Shown here: positions 40,723-50,202 of the stretch, in pieces
How the letters are laid out: each line of letters opens with the position of its first letter
How positions within the stretch are numbered: the stretch's first letter is position 1
Assembly: GCF_004000945.1 (NCBI RefSeq)
Contig: NZ_BIMF01000020.1
Location: forward strand, 52,121 to 116,120
Length of the DNA stretch: 64,000 nt
Direction: 5' to 3'
From: Paenibacillus lautus NBRC 15380
GTDB taxonomy: Bacteria > Bacillota > Bacilli > Paenibacillales > Paenibacillaceae
Position numbers and translations under genes: made by a program
Notes under the pieces: generated by a model
The model's input: the letters and a program-made list of their open reading frames with translations, nothing else
What the model was told of the DNA's origin: nothing
Database searches by the model: none

Positions 40723-41310
40723 TTGAATTCATCATCGCAGAAAAAATGGTTTGCTTTTACGACGCAGGAAATTATTCTGATGGCGATGCTCGCTGCCGTC
40801 AATGCCGTTCTAACTGTATACATAGGGCCGGTTAACAAGCTGCTGAACAGTCTTGGCGGACCCATCGCAACCTCGACGACGACGGGCATCTACATGGTAT
40901 ATGGACTCTTGGCCTATTACATCATTCGTAAACCGGGAACGGCGGTTGTCACGTTTGCGATTGGCGGCACGATTCAGGCTCTGACGGGGACGGTGTACGG
41001 CATCGCTTCGTGTTTTGTAGCCGCAGGCTGTTACATGATCGTGGCAGAGACGATTTTTGCCATCTACCGCCACAAAAAGTGGAGTGCCGGCGTGCTCATG
41101 CTGGTCGGCGGTGCGATGGTACCGCTATGGTTTCTGTTCGCGGCCAATATGTTCGGATATACGTCCTGGCCGCTTGAAGTGCTTGGCATCGCGCTGGTTG
41201 TGCGCATTCTGAGCGGCGTGCTGCTCTGCGGTCTGTTAACCAAAGTGTTAGGAGAGGCGTTAGTGAAGACAGGCCTGCTTCGCCGGTTTGCCGTCGCAGT
41301 GAAGGGATAG
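40723..41310 (+). CDS. ykoE: ECF transporter substrate-binding S component (YkoE-like)
   Basis: Six-helix membrane protein of 195 aa that captures a small vitamin precursor. The YkoE features are IILMAMLAAVNAVLTVYIGPV, YMVYGLLAYYIIRKPG and the C-terminal RILSGVLLCGLLTKVLGEALVKTGLL. In B. subtilis the related system moves thiamine or hydroxymethylpyrimidine. The start is a TTG with AAGGAGG seven bases upstream. It is one of three adjacent genes for a complete transporter. Confidence 0.88.
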   Translation: MNSSSQKKWFAFTTQEIILMAMLAAVNAVLTVYIGPVNKLLNSLGGPIATSTTTGIYMVYGLLAYYIIRKPGTAVVTFAIGGTIQALTGTVYGIASCFVAAGCYMIVAETIFAIYRHKKWSAGVLMLVGGAMVPLWFLFAANMFGYTSWPLEVLGIALVVRILSGVLLCGLLTKVLGEALVKTGLLRRFAVAVKG

Positions 41311-41314
41311 CTCC

Positions 41315-42895
41315 ATGTCAGGAACAACGGTAATATGCCGAGACCTCGGATTTATCTATGATGGAGATGAGCGCCCGGTTATACAGGATTTCCACCTGAA
41401 GATCGACCAAAACGAGTGGGTCGCTATCCTCGGGGCCAGCGGCAGTGGGAAGTCGACGCTGTGCCAACTGCTGTGCGGTCTTCTTCCGCGGAGCGGCGGA
41501 GGCGCTAGAACTGGGGAAGTGCTGCTGGATGGCATGGATCCCGCAGCGGCGCCGATTGCCGACGTGGCCGAGGCGGTAGGGGTATTGTTTCAGGATCCGG
41601 ATGCGCAGCTCGTTCAGGGCATCGTAGAGGACGAGGCGGCCTTCGGACCTGAAAATATGCGGGTTACACCCGTGGAGATCGAGGAGCGGGTGGTTCAGTC
41701 CCTTACGGCGGTTGGGCTGCTTCACCGCCGGACCGATCCGGTGCGCAGCCTGTCCGGGGGACAGAGGCAGCGCACGGCCATGGCCGCGGTGCTGGCGCTG
41801 CGCCCGCGGCTCTTCGTCTTCGACGACGCCTGCGCCAGCCTGGATGCCGCGGCGCAGGCGAACTTCCTGCAGCTGTGCCATAAGCTGCAGGCAGAGGGCC
41901 GGACGCTCATCACCGCGTCCGGCCGCTTTGACGATGTCGCGCGCGCCGCGCAGCGCGTCATCGTCCTGGAGGGCGGCACCGTCGTGCTCGACGGGCCGCC
42001 GGAGGAGCTGCTGCACCGCTGCGGGGAGCAGCTGGTGCAGCTGGGCTTGCTGCCTCGGCCCGCAGGCGAGGCAGCGAGTGCCGCCGGGGACCAGTCTGTC
42101 CCGGCGGCAACTCCCCCGCATCCGGCTGGGCGCCATGCGGGCACGCAGATCGCAGCAGGTTCCATGTCTGCCGCGGTACTCAATGGGGAAGGCGCCAGGC
42201 TGTCTGCGGCCTCCCCGCTGCTCCAGATTGATTCGCTGACGTTTGCGTATCCCGGCGGTCGGGAGGCGCTGCGCGATATCGAGGCGGTGATTCATCCCGG
42301 CGATTGGGTGCTGCTGACCGGGGAGAACGGATCCGGCAAAACGACCCTCAGCCGCCTGATCATGGGACTGCTGCCGGCTCCGGCAGGCAGCATACGCTGG
42401 CAGGGGGAAGATACAAAGGGAATGGCCGTCTACCGAAGAGCCGAGTTAATCGGCTACGTGTTCCAGCAGCCGGAATATATGTTTACGGCTCCGAATGTTT
42501 GGGAGGAGCTGATCTACAGCCTTCATGGCGGACTGTCCGTGAAGAAGCGCCCCGAGCTGACAGCTGGCCAGCAGCAGCGAGCCGGGTTTCTGTTGGACAA
42601 GGCGGGACTTACGGATCGTCTTCAGATGTCTCCCTATCTGCTCAGTCAGGGCGAGAAGCGTCTCTTAAGCATCATCAGCCAATTGATGCTGGAGAGATCG
42701 CTGTATATCCTGGACGAGCCGACCTCGGGAATGGACTATGCCGCCATCGAGAAGGTAACCGAGCTGTGCCGTTATGTCATCGGGGAAGGCTCGGCCATCC
42801 TGATGATCACGCACGATCCCGAGCTTATGAAGCGACACGCTACTTCCTTTATTCATCTGCGGGGCGGGAAAATGTCTGTGCAACCATCGCGGTAA
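41315..42895 (+). CDS. ykoD: ECF transporter double ATPase (YkoD-like)
   Basis: Fused ATPase of 526 aa with two ABC domains. First domain: Walker A GASGSGKST, signature LSGGQRQRTAMA, Walker B LFVFDDACASLD (Asp-Asp in place of the usual Asp-Glu, so the catalytic Glu is altered). Second domain: GENGSGKTT, then LSQGEKRLLSI and YILDEPTSGMD. A linker of about 60 residues, Ala/Gly/Pro-rich, lies between them (about 245-300). DNA in the first half and linker is very GC-rich. It powers transport together with the two preceding genes. A terminator follows at 42925-42954. Confidence 0.9.
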   Translation: MSGTTVICRDLGFIYDGDERPVIQDFHLKIDQNEWVAILGASGSGKSTLCQLLCGLLPRSGGGARTGEVLLDGMDPAAAPIADVAEAVGVLFQDPDAQLVQGIVEDEAAFGPENMRVTPVEIEERVVQSLTAVGLLHRRTDPVRSLSGGQRQRTAMAAVLALRPRLFVFDDACASLDAAAQANFLQLCHKLQAEGRTLITASGRFDDVARAAQRVIVLEGGTVVLDGPPEELLHRCGEQLVQLGLLPRPAGEAASAAGDQSVPAATPPHPAGRHAGTQIAAGSMSAAVLNGEGARLSAASPLLQIDSLTFAYPGGREALRDIEAVIHPGDWVLLTGENGSGKTTLSRLIMGLLPAPAGSIRWQGEDTKGMAVYRRAELIGYVFQQPEYMFTAPNVWEELIYSLHGGLSVKKRPELTAGQQQRAGFLLDKAGLTDRLQMSPYLLSQGEKRLLSIISQLMLERSLYILDEPTSGMDYAAIEKVTELCRYVIGEGSAILMITHDPELMKRHATSFIHLRGGKMSVQPSR

Positions 42896-42924
42896 CCTTT
42901 ATAATAGAAATGTTACATGATGTG

Positions 42925-42954
42925 AAAGCGCTCCTGGTATCGGGAGGCGCTTTT
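42925..42954 (+). terminator. Terminator of the ECF transporter operon
   Basis: AAAGCG-CTCC pairs with GGGAG-GCGCTTT, followed by TTTT. Confidence 0.75.
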
Positions 42955-43067
42955 ATGCTGTTGGCCCCGGTTTTTATCCGTATCCATATAGGATACATAC
43001 GGGAAACATGGATCGGCAGGAACAGGAATCATGCCGGGGCTGTCTAGAGTAAAGGGGACGAAGGAAC

Positions 43068-44582
43068 GTGGGTGTATTAAAACAAGACAAACGCAGTTAT
43101 ATCCTGGTCGGTATTCTGTTATCCACCTTTATGGCTGCGATCGAAGGAACGGTTGTCGGACCGGCGGGTCCGGCGATTATCAGCAGCTTCGGCAGCGTGA
43201 GTCTGATGAGCTGGATTTTTACGGCCTATCTGCTAACGATGGCTGTAACGACGCCGATCTTCGGTAAAATAAGCGATTTATATGGACGCAAGCCCGTATT
43301 TTTATACGGCTCGCTGATCTTTCTCGTAGGCTCATTGCTGTGCGGCCTGTCGCAGAACATGACGCAGCTGATCATATTCAGGGCAATCCAAGGGATCGGG
43401 GCAGGTGCTGTTATCCCGGTAACCTTTACGATTGTCGGAGACATTTACAATCTGGAGGAACGAGGGAAGATTCAGGGGATGATCAGCTCCGTATGGGGAA
43501 TCTCCTCTCTGATCGGACCGCTGCTTGGCGGGTATTTCGTGGATTACCTGTCCTGGCACTGGATCTTTGTCTTTAATGTTCCGTTCGGGCTGTTATCGAT
43601 ATGGCTGATTTTCCGTTATTTCAAAGAGGAACGCACCACCCGCGAAGTATCGATCGATTATGGGGGAGCGGCCCTGTTTACCGTGGGGATGACGGCGCTG
43701 CTGTTTGCGCTCGCGGTAGGCGGCGGAGAGAGCTATTCCTGGACTTCTCCATTCATGCTCGGTCTGATGATCGGTTCCGTGGTGCTGCTCGCTGCGTTCC
43801 TGGTGGTGGAGAGTAGGGTGAAGGAGCCGATGCTGCCGCTCCATTTATTCAAGATCCGGGATATTACGGTATCGACGGTAGCCAATATTCTGGTCAGTGC
43901 GCTTATCATCGGGTTGACCACGTATTTGCCGCTGTGGATTCAAGGCGTTCGGGGCGGCAACGCCACCTTGTCGGGTCTGACGCTGGCCCCGATGTCGATC
44001 GGATGGCTGATCGGCTCGATTATCAGCGGGCGCCTGATCGTTAAATCCGGTTCCCGGAAAACAGCGATGATCGGCGTCGTACTCCTCATAATCGGAGCGG
44101 TCGGATTGGCGTTCATGCATAAAGATACGGCGCTGGGCGTGCTGCTGGTCTTTACGTTCATTTATGGCGTAGGCTTCGGTTATATCTCCACCTTGTTTCA
44201 GATCATCGCGCAATCCTCGGTCGGTTACGAGGTTCGCGGAGCTTCCACGGCGCTGAACTCCTTCATTCGGACGTTCGGTCAGACCGTGGGCGTAGCGGTG
44301 TTCGGATTATGGGTCAACGCGGGAATTGCGGGCAGGCTTGCCGCTGAGCCGGATGCGGCAGGCATTACCAGCGACGACATTAATAAATTGCTCTCTCCGC
44401 ATGGAATGGCTGAACTGCCGGAGGGGTCAGGCAGCCTGCTGAGCGGAATATTGGAGGGAAGCCTCAATTCCCTGTTTGTGGTGATGGCCGTGATGGCGGT
44501 GATCTGTATGTTGATCGTGACTGCCTTCCGCAATGCGCCCCCTGAACCGGAGGCGGGAGAGGAAAAACCGTCAGGCCATTGA
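43068..44582 (+). CDS. DHA2-family MFS drug exporter (EmrB/QacA type)
   Basis: Proton-driven exporter of 504 aa with 14 predicted membrane segments. Signature features are motif A variants GKISDLYGRKPVFL, motif C GPLLGGYFVDYLSWHWIFVFNVPFG and the DHA2 region. The GTG start has AAGGA close upstream. A C-terminal Glu/Pro tail extends into the cytoplasm. It stands alone with its terminator at 44626-44667; no regulator is adjacent. It probably exports toxic organic compounds; the substrates are unknown. Confidence 0.92.
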   Translation: MGVLKQDKRSYILVGILLSTFMAAIEGTVVGPAGPAIISSFGSVSLMSWIFTAYLLTMAVTTPIFGKISDLYGRKPVFLYGSLIFLVGSLLCGLSQNMTQLIIFRAIQGIGAGAVIPVTFTIVGDIYNLEERGKIQGMISSVWGISSLIGPLLGGYFVDYLSWHWIFVFNVPFGLLSIWLIFRYFKEERTTREVSIDYGGAALFTVGMTALLFALAVGGGESYSWTSPFMLGLMIGSVVLLAAFLVVESRVKEPMLPLHLFKIRDITVSTVANILVSALIIGLTTYLPLWIQGVRGGNATLSGLTLAPMSIGWLIGSIISGRLIVKSGSRKTAMIGVVLLIIGAVGLAFMHKDTALGVLLVFTFIYGVGFGYISTLFQIIAQSSVGYEVRGASTALNSFIRTFGQTVGVAVFGLWVNAGIAGRLAAEPDAAGITSDDINKLLSPHGMAELPEGSGSLLSGILEGSLNSLFVVMAVMAVICMLIVTAFRNAPPEPEAGEEKPSGH

Positions 44583-44625
44583 TAGATGAACTCATGCAAG
44601 GCATATATTTCATATTATAAGTTTA

Positions 44626-44667
44626 ACAGGACCCCGCTCTCTTTGAGGCCGGGGTCCTGTTTTTTTG
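44626..44667 (+). terminator. Terminator of the MFS exporter gene
   Basis: CAGGACCCCG pairs with CGGGGTCCTG, followed by seven T. Confidence 0.9.
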
Positions 44668-44841
44668 TTTTATGCGGTTCTTGGTGGACTGCAAGCGGCC
44701 ATCTCGCAGCAATCCCCTTCGAAAGTGCCCGAAATCTTGCTTTTATGCCCTACACGGCGCAGGGCGAACTCCGATATAATAAACATATTTCGCTTTATAA
44801 ATGAACTTCTCCCACTACATAAACCAAGGGGCTGCCGATGT

Positions 44842-46632
44842 ATGTCCAAATTTAATCTGTTTCGAAAAATCGTTCTGTTTATTTTCCTGATGTTAATTCC
44901 CATTGTCGGCCTCTATTTCTATTCGAACCAAACCACGACGAACGTGCTCAGCAAGGAGCTCAGCCAATCGAATACGAACCAGCTCGTCTTCTTTCAGAAT
45001 CAGGTGAATACCAATATCGATATTTTGGCATCGTGGCCGAATTTGCTGCTGCATGACCCGGACATCTCAAGCTTTCGGGATATTTATTTGCAGGATAAGT
45101 ATCTGAACCTGGACGCGATTAACCTGGTGAAGCAGATTCAGACGAAGCTGAGCATACAGGAGAGCTCTTCGAACTGGCGCAGCCATCTGGCGATTTATTC
45201 CCCGTCCCTCGGGAGGGTGGTAACCGAAAGCGATGCCGGGTTTTACTCGCCCGAGGATCTCGCGGAGGACGTGAAGCCGGGGTGGCAGGTCACTCCTTAT
45301 GATGAGGGGAGCGATCGGCGTTTCCTGTTTGTCTGGTATTCGGTTGCACCGTATTCCACCCAGCATCATACGGGCAAGTCGAATACCGTGATCAAGGTTG
45401 AATTCGACAGCACCAATATCCAAGATATGCTGGACCGCTTTAAGAGCGACGGAAGGAGCGATCCGTTCTACTATAAACCGGATACGGGCGTCATCTACAA
45501 TCGTACCGCGGACCAGGAACTGATTAATCATATGATTGCGGAGCTGGGCCGCGAATCCTTGCTGGACGTGGAGAACCGCGTGAAGGAAGTGGACGGCAAA
45601 ACCTATTCGGTCAGCATCGTATTATCGGAAACGACCGGATGGTATTTGATCGACTATATTCCGCTATCGGACATTATGAAGCCGATCCATACGTCGAACA
45701 GACTCTTTTATATATCGATCAGCGCACTGCTCTTGATGAGCTGCCTCGCCGCATACCTGCTGTACTCCCAGGTTCAGGTTCCGATCAAGCAGCTGGTTTA
45801 TGTGTTCCGCAGGCTGCAAGCCGGGGATTACTCGGTCAGGATGAAGGTATCGGGCCGGAACGAGTTCAGTTTTCTGGCTACGAGATTCAACTCGATGGTG
45901 GAGCAGATTCAGGAGCTGTTCGAGCATGTATACATGGAAAAGATCCATGTCAGGGAAGCGAAGCTGAAGCAGCTGCAGTCCCAGATCAATCCCCATTTCT
46001 TCTACAATTGCTTCTCGTTTATCACCAGCATGGCGAAGCTTCGGAAATACGAAGCCGTCGTGGCGATGTCGCACAACTTGTCCCGGTATTTCCGGTATAC
46101 CACGCGTCAGGAAAGGGAACTGGTTCCCTTGTCGGATGAGGTGGAGTTCGTTACGCATTATCTGGAAATTCAGCAGATGCGGATGAGGCGTCTTCAATAT
46201 CATCTCGACTTGACGGAGGAAGCGGAAGGCATGGAGATCCCGCCGCTGGTCATTCAGCCCTTGGTGGAGAACGCCGTGCTGCATGGCATTGAACCTCATT
46301 CGGGCGACGGTGAGATCAGGGTAACCTTCCGGATTCTGGACGGCGTTGCCTGCATTCAAGTGGATGATAACGGAATCGGCATGAACGGGTGGAAGCTGGC
46401 CGAGCTGGAGGCTCGGCTGAACAGGCCGATGGATCAGGAGATGGGCTGCGGCGTCTGGAATGTTCACCAGCGAATGCGGCTGCGTTATGGTGAAGAAGCC
46501 GGCCTGCGGTTTGCGGCATCTCCGCAAGGCGGCGTAAGGGCTGTGCTCTATTGGCCGCTGCCGGATCGCTTGGGAGGAATCAATCAAAGTCAGGGCAGGG
46601 GGCAGAGAGTTGATGAATATCTTATTGGTTGA
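44842..46632 (+). CDS. YesM-type sensor histidine kinase
   Basis: Membrane kinase of 596 aa for sensing extracellular carbohydrate. The first helix is at about 10-28, then a Cache-like extracellular domain to about 290, a second helix, HAMP, and a His-kinase domain with the phospho-acceptor in SQINPHFFYNCF and the ATPase motif DNGIGMN. The start is the ATG at 44842, preceded by AAGGGG; the longer frame has no site. It overlaps the response regulator at 46613 by 20 bases. Next door, the importer, GH42 and GH53 genes indicate galactan signals. Confidence 0.9.
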   Translation: MSKFNLFRKIVLFIFLMLIPIVGLYFYSNQTTTNVLSKELSQSNTNQLVFFQNQVNTNIDILASWPNLLLHDPDISSFRDIYLQDKYLNLDAINLVKQIQTKLSIQESSSNWRSHLAIYSPSLGRVVTESDAGFYSPEDLAEDVKPGWQVTPYDEGSDRRFLFVWYSVAPYSTQHHTGKSNTVIKVEFDSTNIQDMLDRFKSDGRSDPFYYKPDTGVIYNRTADQELINHMIAELGRESLLDVENRVKEVDGKTYSVSIVLSETTGWYLIDYIPLSDIMKPIHTSNRLFYISISALLLMSCLAAYLLYSQVQVPIKQLVYVFRRLQAGDYSVRMKVSGRNEFSFLATRFNSMVEQIQELFEHVYMEKIHVREAKLKQLQSQINPHFFYNCFSFITSMAKLRKYEAVVAMSHNLSRYFRYTTRQERELVPLSDEVEFVTHYLEIQQMRMRRLQYHLDLTEEAEGMEIPPLVIQPLVENAVLHGIEPHSGDGEIRVTFRILDGVACIQVDDNGIGMNGWKLAELEARLNRPMDQEMGCGVWNVHQRMRLRYGEEAGLRFAASPQGGVRAVLYWPLPDRLGGINQSQGRGQRVDEYLIG

Positions 46633-48250
46633 TGACGAGAGTTATGTCACGGAAAGTTTATATCAGACCATACCATGGCGTGAGCTGGATATTGAAGAAG
46701 TATATCAGGCTTCTTCCGCCCTGGAGGCGATCGACCTGCTGGAGGAGCAGGACATCGATGTGGTAGTTACGGATGTTCGGATGCCGGTGATGACCGGTCT
46801 GGAGCTGATGGAGACCATTGCCGAGCGCTGGACGCATATCCGCTGCATTTTACTTACGGGTTATTCGGATTTTGAATATGCCAAGCAGGCGATTCGACTG
46901 CAGGCATCCGATTACATTTTGAAGCCGGTGGACGATGGTGAATTCATGCGAAGCGTGAGCTCCGCTTTGGCATCGATTCAGGAGGAGCGGAAGGAGCTCG
47001 GGCACTACCATCAATTGCTGTACAGCCGGAAATCGGATCTCGGCATTCTGCGGAACAGCCTCATGCATGATCTCTTGCTGGGACGCGAGATGTCGCGGCA
47101 TTCACTCGATCACAAGCTTCATGAATATGAAATTCCGCTCCGAACAGACCAGCGGGCAATCATGCTGCTTATCCAGCTTGGGCAGAGGTTTACGGGAATG
47201 GACGACCATTCGGTCGGCCTAATGGAATATGCCATCGGCAACATTGCTGAGGAGGTATTTGCCGAGCTGTTCCATGTGTGGTCCAGCAAAACGCCGCATA
47301 ATGGTTTGATTCTGTTGGCTCAGCCCAAGAGAGAGTCGAAGGCTGGAGAAATGGAAACATTCGCGGATTCCCGCGAATTGAAACGGTATATAACCCAGTT
47401 TCAACAGGATGTGGACAGCTATCTAAAGGGAAGCATTTCGGTTCTCGTGTCAGCCTCCTTTGATTTTCCGGGGGAATTGGCATCCGTTTACCGGTCGGGA
47501 TTAAGCTCGCTTTACCTCTGGGGAAACGGAGATCATGAAGCTATCCGGTTCTCCGAAGACCATGATGTCCGGCTGCGTGAGCCTGTATGGGACGTAACCC
47601 AGGCGTTTGCAAAGCCGCCGAGCCTGCTGCATCTGCTGGAGACAAGGCAGTGGGATGCCGTCCGAGACAAAATAGAACAAGTCTTTGCAGAACTTGAAAC
47701 CGTATTCATTGGGCAGACGGCGTTGTATGAAATTTTTTTATCAGTTGCAAATGCCTATATGTACCTTGCTCATAAGCAGGGGCACACCATTCATCAGCTG
47801 GACCAGGCGGGCTGGGACCCCTTATATATTCAGCAGGTGGTTCAGTCGGCTGCCAAGCTGCGCTCCTGGTCGCTTGATATGCTGAACAAACTTCACGATA
47901 TTTCGTCCGAACAGGAGACAACGAGCAAGAGCCATATCATCAAACAGGTCCAGGAGATGGTGACAGCCGATTCGGGTCATGACCTGTCCGTCAAAGCAAT
48001 TGCGGACCGGGTATTCCTGCATCCGGTGTATTTATCCAAGATTTATAAGAGCGAAACCGGAGAGGGACTCGGCGATTATATCATCCGCAAGCGAATGGAG
48101 CGGGCGTTATATCTGCTGAAGCATACGAACAAGAAGATTTATGAAATTACCGCTGAGCTTGGATACCAGAATCCGCAGTATTTCAGCAAGATGTTCCGGA
48201 AGCACTACGGAATGACCCCGAATGAATACAGAGACCAAGGATGTTGCTAA
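46613..48250 (+). CDS. YesN-type response regulator (AraC family)
   Basis: Response regulator of 545 aa. Receiver domain: MNILLVDDESYVTESL, phospho-acceptor Asp in DVVVTDVRMPVM, conserved Lys in DYILKPVDDGEF. The C-terminal AraC DNA-binding domain (about 440-545) includes SVKAIADRVFLHPVYLSKIYKSETGEG and ITAELGYQNPQYFSKMFRKHYGMTPNEYR. Between them lies a long middle region of no clear fold. It should turn on the galactan operon beginning 98 bases downstream. A TTG at 46610 is possible, but GGGGG ten bases before the ATG favours 46613. Confidence 0.92.
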   Translation: MNILLVDDESYVTESLYQTIPWRELDIEEVYQASSALEAIDLLEEQDIDVVVTDVRMPVMTGLELMETIAERWTHIRCILLTGYSDFEYAKQAIRLQASDYILKPVDDGEFMRSVSSALASIQEERKELGHYHQLLYSRKSDLGILRNSLMHDLLLGREMSRHSLDHKLHEYEIPLRTDQRAIMLLIQLGQRFTGMDDHSVGLMEYAIGNIAEEVFAELFHVWSSKTPHNGLILLAQPKRESKAGEMETFADSRELKRYITQFQQDVDSYLKGSISVLVSASFDFPGELASVYRSGLSSLYLWGNGDHEAIRFSEDHDVRLREPVWDVTQAFAKPPSLLHLLETRQWDAVRDKIEQVFAELETVFIGQTALYEIFLSVANAYMYLAHKQGHTIHQLDQAGWDPLYIQQVVQSAAKLRSWSLDMLNKLHDISSEQETTSKSHIIKQVQEMVTADSGHDLSVKAIADRVFLHPVYLSKIYKSETGEGLGDYIIRKRMERALYLLKHTNKKIYEITAELGYQNPQYFSKMFRKHYGMTPNEYRDQGCC

Positions 48251-48347
48251 AGGTGCAGAAATCTTCGATTCGTGACATAGGATGCGGCTGCCGGCCCCTC
48301 TATAATTAAACATGTAATCCATAAGGTGGTAGAAGGGGGATTTAACG

Positions 48348-50033
48348 ATGACCGCTAGAAGAAAGAAATGGTTCCCGATCCTGGCCGCGTCCTTGCTCCT
48401 GGCCGGATCCTTGGCCGGATGCTCCGGCGGCGAGCCGAAGCCGGAAGCGGCGCAGCAGCCAGCCGAATCCAAAACTGAAAACGTCTACAAAGAGAAATAT
48501 GATCCGGAAGTTACGATTACGACGGTATGGGGCGTTGATCCGACGCTGCAATTCAAGAATGGGGAAACGATCGAGAACAACGTGGCTACGAAGTGGGCAA
48601 AGGAGAAATTCGGCATCAATATCAAATCGCTGTGGTCCATTACGGATACCAACGGCGCTTTTGCGACCAAGCTGCGGCTCGCCATGTCCTCCGGACAGGA
48701 GATGCCGGATATCGTCACGCTTGGCACCGAAAATCAGCAGCTGGCCCAGGATTTGATCGATTCCGGCATGTTTGCCGAGGTAGGCACGCTGTTTGACCAG
48801 TATGCATCGGAAACGTGGAAGAACGCAATGAATCTGGATTCCAATGTGTGGAATCAATACAGCCGGGACGGTAAGCGAATGGGGCTTCCGGTACTGGATT
48901 TTGCCTATAATCACGACTATGTATTATGGATCCGGCAGGATTGGCTGGACAAGCTGGGGATGAGCGCACCGAAGACGATGGATGAGCTTGAGCAGGTGAT
49001 GGATGCCTTCAAGAACCAGAACCCGTCCGGACTTGCTCCGGATAAAGTCACGCCGCTGAGCATCGGCTTCAAAACGTCCATGAGCACCTGGATGGGCGAT
49101 CCGTCGTGGATATTCGGCGCTTACGGAACGCTGCCGCAGCAGTGGAACGTGGCTGAGGATGGAAGCCTGGAATACGGCTCGGTCCATGCAGGCATGAAGC
49201 AAGGCTTGGTGAAGCTGAACGAATGGATGAATAAAGGATACATTCCGAAGGAAGCCGCGCTGTGGGATGAGAACAAAACGGCGGAGCCGGCCGTAGCCGG
49301 AACGGCCGGCATCATTCCGGGGCCCTATTGGATGAGCGGCTGGCCGCTGATCGATACCGTAAAGAATGCGCCGGAAGCCGTCTGGAGGCCTGTGCCAATT
49401 CCGGCTGGCCCTGACGGCGTTGCGATGCGTCATGGAACGCAGTATACAAATGGCGTTACCCTGATCCATAAAGATATGGAGCATCCTGAAGCCTTCTTCA
49501 CGTATCAGAACTACCTGTTCGATAACTTTGCCGTATCCAAGGAAGGCGGCGAATTTGCCAACGGGCTGTTCGAAGGTTACGACTTCGAGCTCGATGCCAA
49601 TGGCGAAATGGTGCCGAACGATCAGATCCAGGGCGGTTATGTCAATGTCGTCCGTTATTTGCTGGTCCGCGATGGGGCTCGGATTCCGGACGAGCAGATG
49701 AAAGCGCTGCTGAAGCTGGCGAAAGGCGGGAAGCCGGAGAGCCGCCTCGAAAAGGATGTGGCGGTCAACTATGGCAAGGATACGCCGGCCGCTGCGGAAG
49801 TGCTGCTCTCCCAAGAGGAGATCTCCAAGAAAAACATGTTTACGGGACCGGTAACCGCCACCATGAAATCGAAGTGGGATTATCTCCTGAAGATCGAGAA
49901 CCAAACCCTGAACGAGATCATTTACGGCAAGCAGCCCGTTGAATCATTTGATGCATTTGTGGAGACGTGGAAAGCCGGAGGCGGGGAACAGATCACCAAA
50001 GAGGTTAACGAATGGTACCAAAGCGTGAAGTAG
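48348..50033 (+). CDS. LplA-like extracellular binding lipoprotein
   Basis: Large solute-binding lipoprotein of 561 aa. A signal peptide ends in the lipobox LAGC, then a Glu/Pro/Ala-rich linker and the family 1 fold. The large size and motifs (MPDIVTLGTENQQLAQDLIDSGMFAEV) are typical of LplA/YtcQ-type proteins that work with LplB/YtcP permeases. In this locus the ligand is most likely galacto-oligosaccharides. AAGGGGG lies eight bases before the ATG. TATAAT at 48301-48306 may be the -10 of the operon promoter; no good -35 was found, as expected for an activated promoter. A terminator follows at 50050-50078. Confidence 0.9.
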   Translation: MTARRKKWFPILAASLLLAGSLAGCSGGEPKPEAAQQPAESKTENVYKEKYDPEVTITTVWGVDPTLQFKNGETIENNVATKWAKEKFGINIKSLWSITDTNGAFATKLRLAMSSGQEMPDIVTLGTENQQLAQDLIDSGMFAEVGTLFDQYASETWKNAMNLDSNVWNQYSRDGKRMGLPVLDFAYNHDYVLWIRQDWLDKLGMSAPKTMDELEQVMDAFKNQNPSGLAPDKVTPLSIGFKTSMSTWMGDPSWIFGAYGTLPQQWNVAEDGSLEYGSVHAGMKQGLVKLNEWMNKGYIPKEAALWDENKTAEPAVAGTAGIIPGPYWMSGWPLIDTVKNAPEAVWRPVPIPAGPDGVAMRHGTQYTNGVTLIHKDMEHPEAFFTYQNYLFDNFAVSKEGGEFANGLFEGYDFELDANGEMVPNDQIQGGYVNVVRYLLVRDGARIPDEQMKALLKLAKGGKPESRLEKDVAVNYGKDTPAAAEVLLSQEEISKKNMFTGPVTATMKSKWDYLLKIENQTLNEIIYGKQPVESFDAFVETWKAGGGEQITKEVNEWYQSVK

Positions 50034-50049
50034 TTGTGGTTACCGAGAA

Positions 50050-50078
50050 GGGCGGCCTGCCAAGAGGCCGTCCTTTTT
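50050..50078 (+). terminator. Intra-operon terminator after the binding-protein gene
   Basis: GGCGGCCT pairs with AGGCCGTCC, followed by five T. It sits between the binding-protein gene and the permease genes, so most transcripts would end here and give extra binding protein. Confidence 0.75.
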
Positions 50079-50202
50079 GCTCCATCGGAGCGGCTGCAAA
50101 TTGATTGCTATCGTGCCATGAATATTGGTTTTGTGGGCTACTGCGCTCCGTGGGACGGGTCCTATAATCAAGAGGTAGATTGATTTAACGGGAGGATCTT
50201 GG

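Noticed and set aside
41700..42200. Horizontally acquired segment because of very high GC
   Set aside because: The GC peak is confined to one gene's first ATPase domain and Ala/Pro/Gly-rich linker, and the flanking domains are continuous with it, so composition follows the amino acids.
41318..42295. Long minus-strand frame opposite the ykoD-type gene
   Set aside because: Very GC-rich DNA produces long accidental frames on the other strand; the plus strand has all the ATPase motifs.
48924..49904. 326-codon minus-strand frame opposite the LplA-like gene
   Set aside because: Complement of a clear lipoprotein gene, with no ribosome site.
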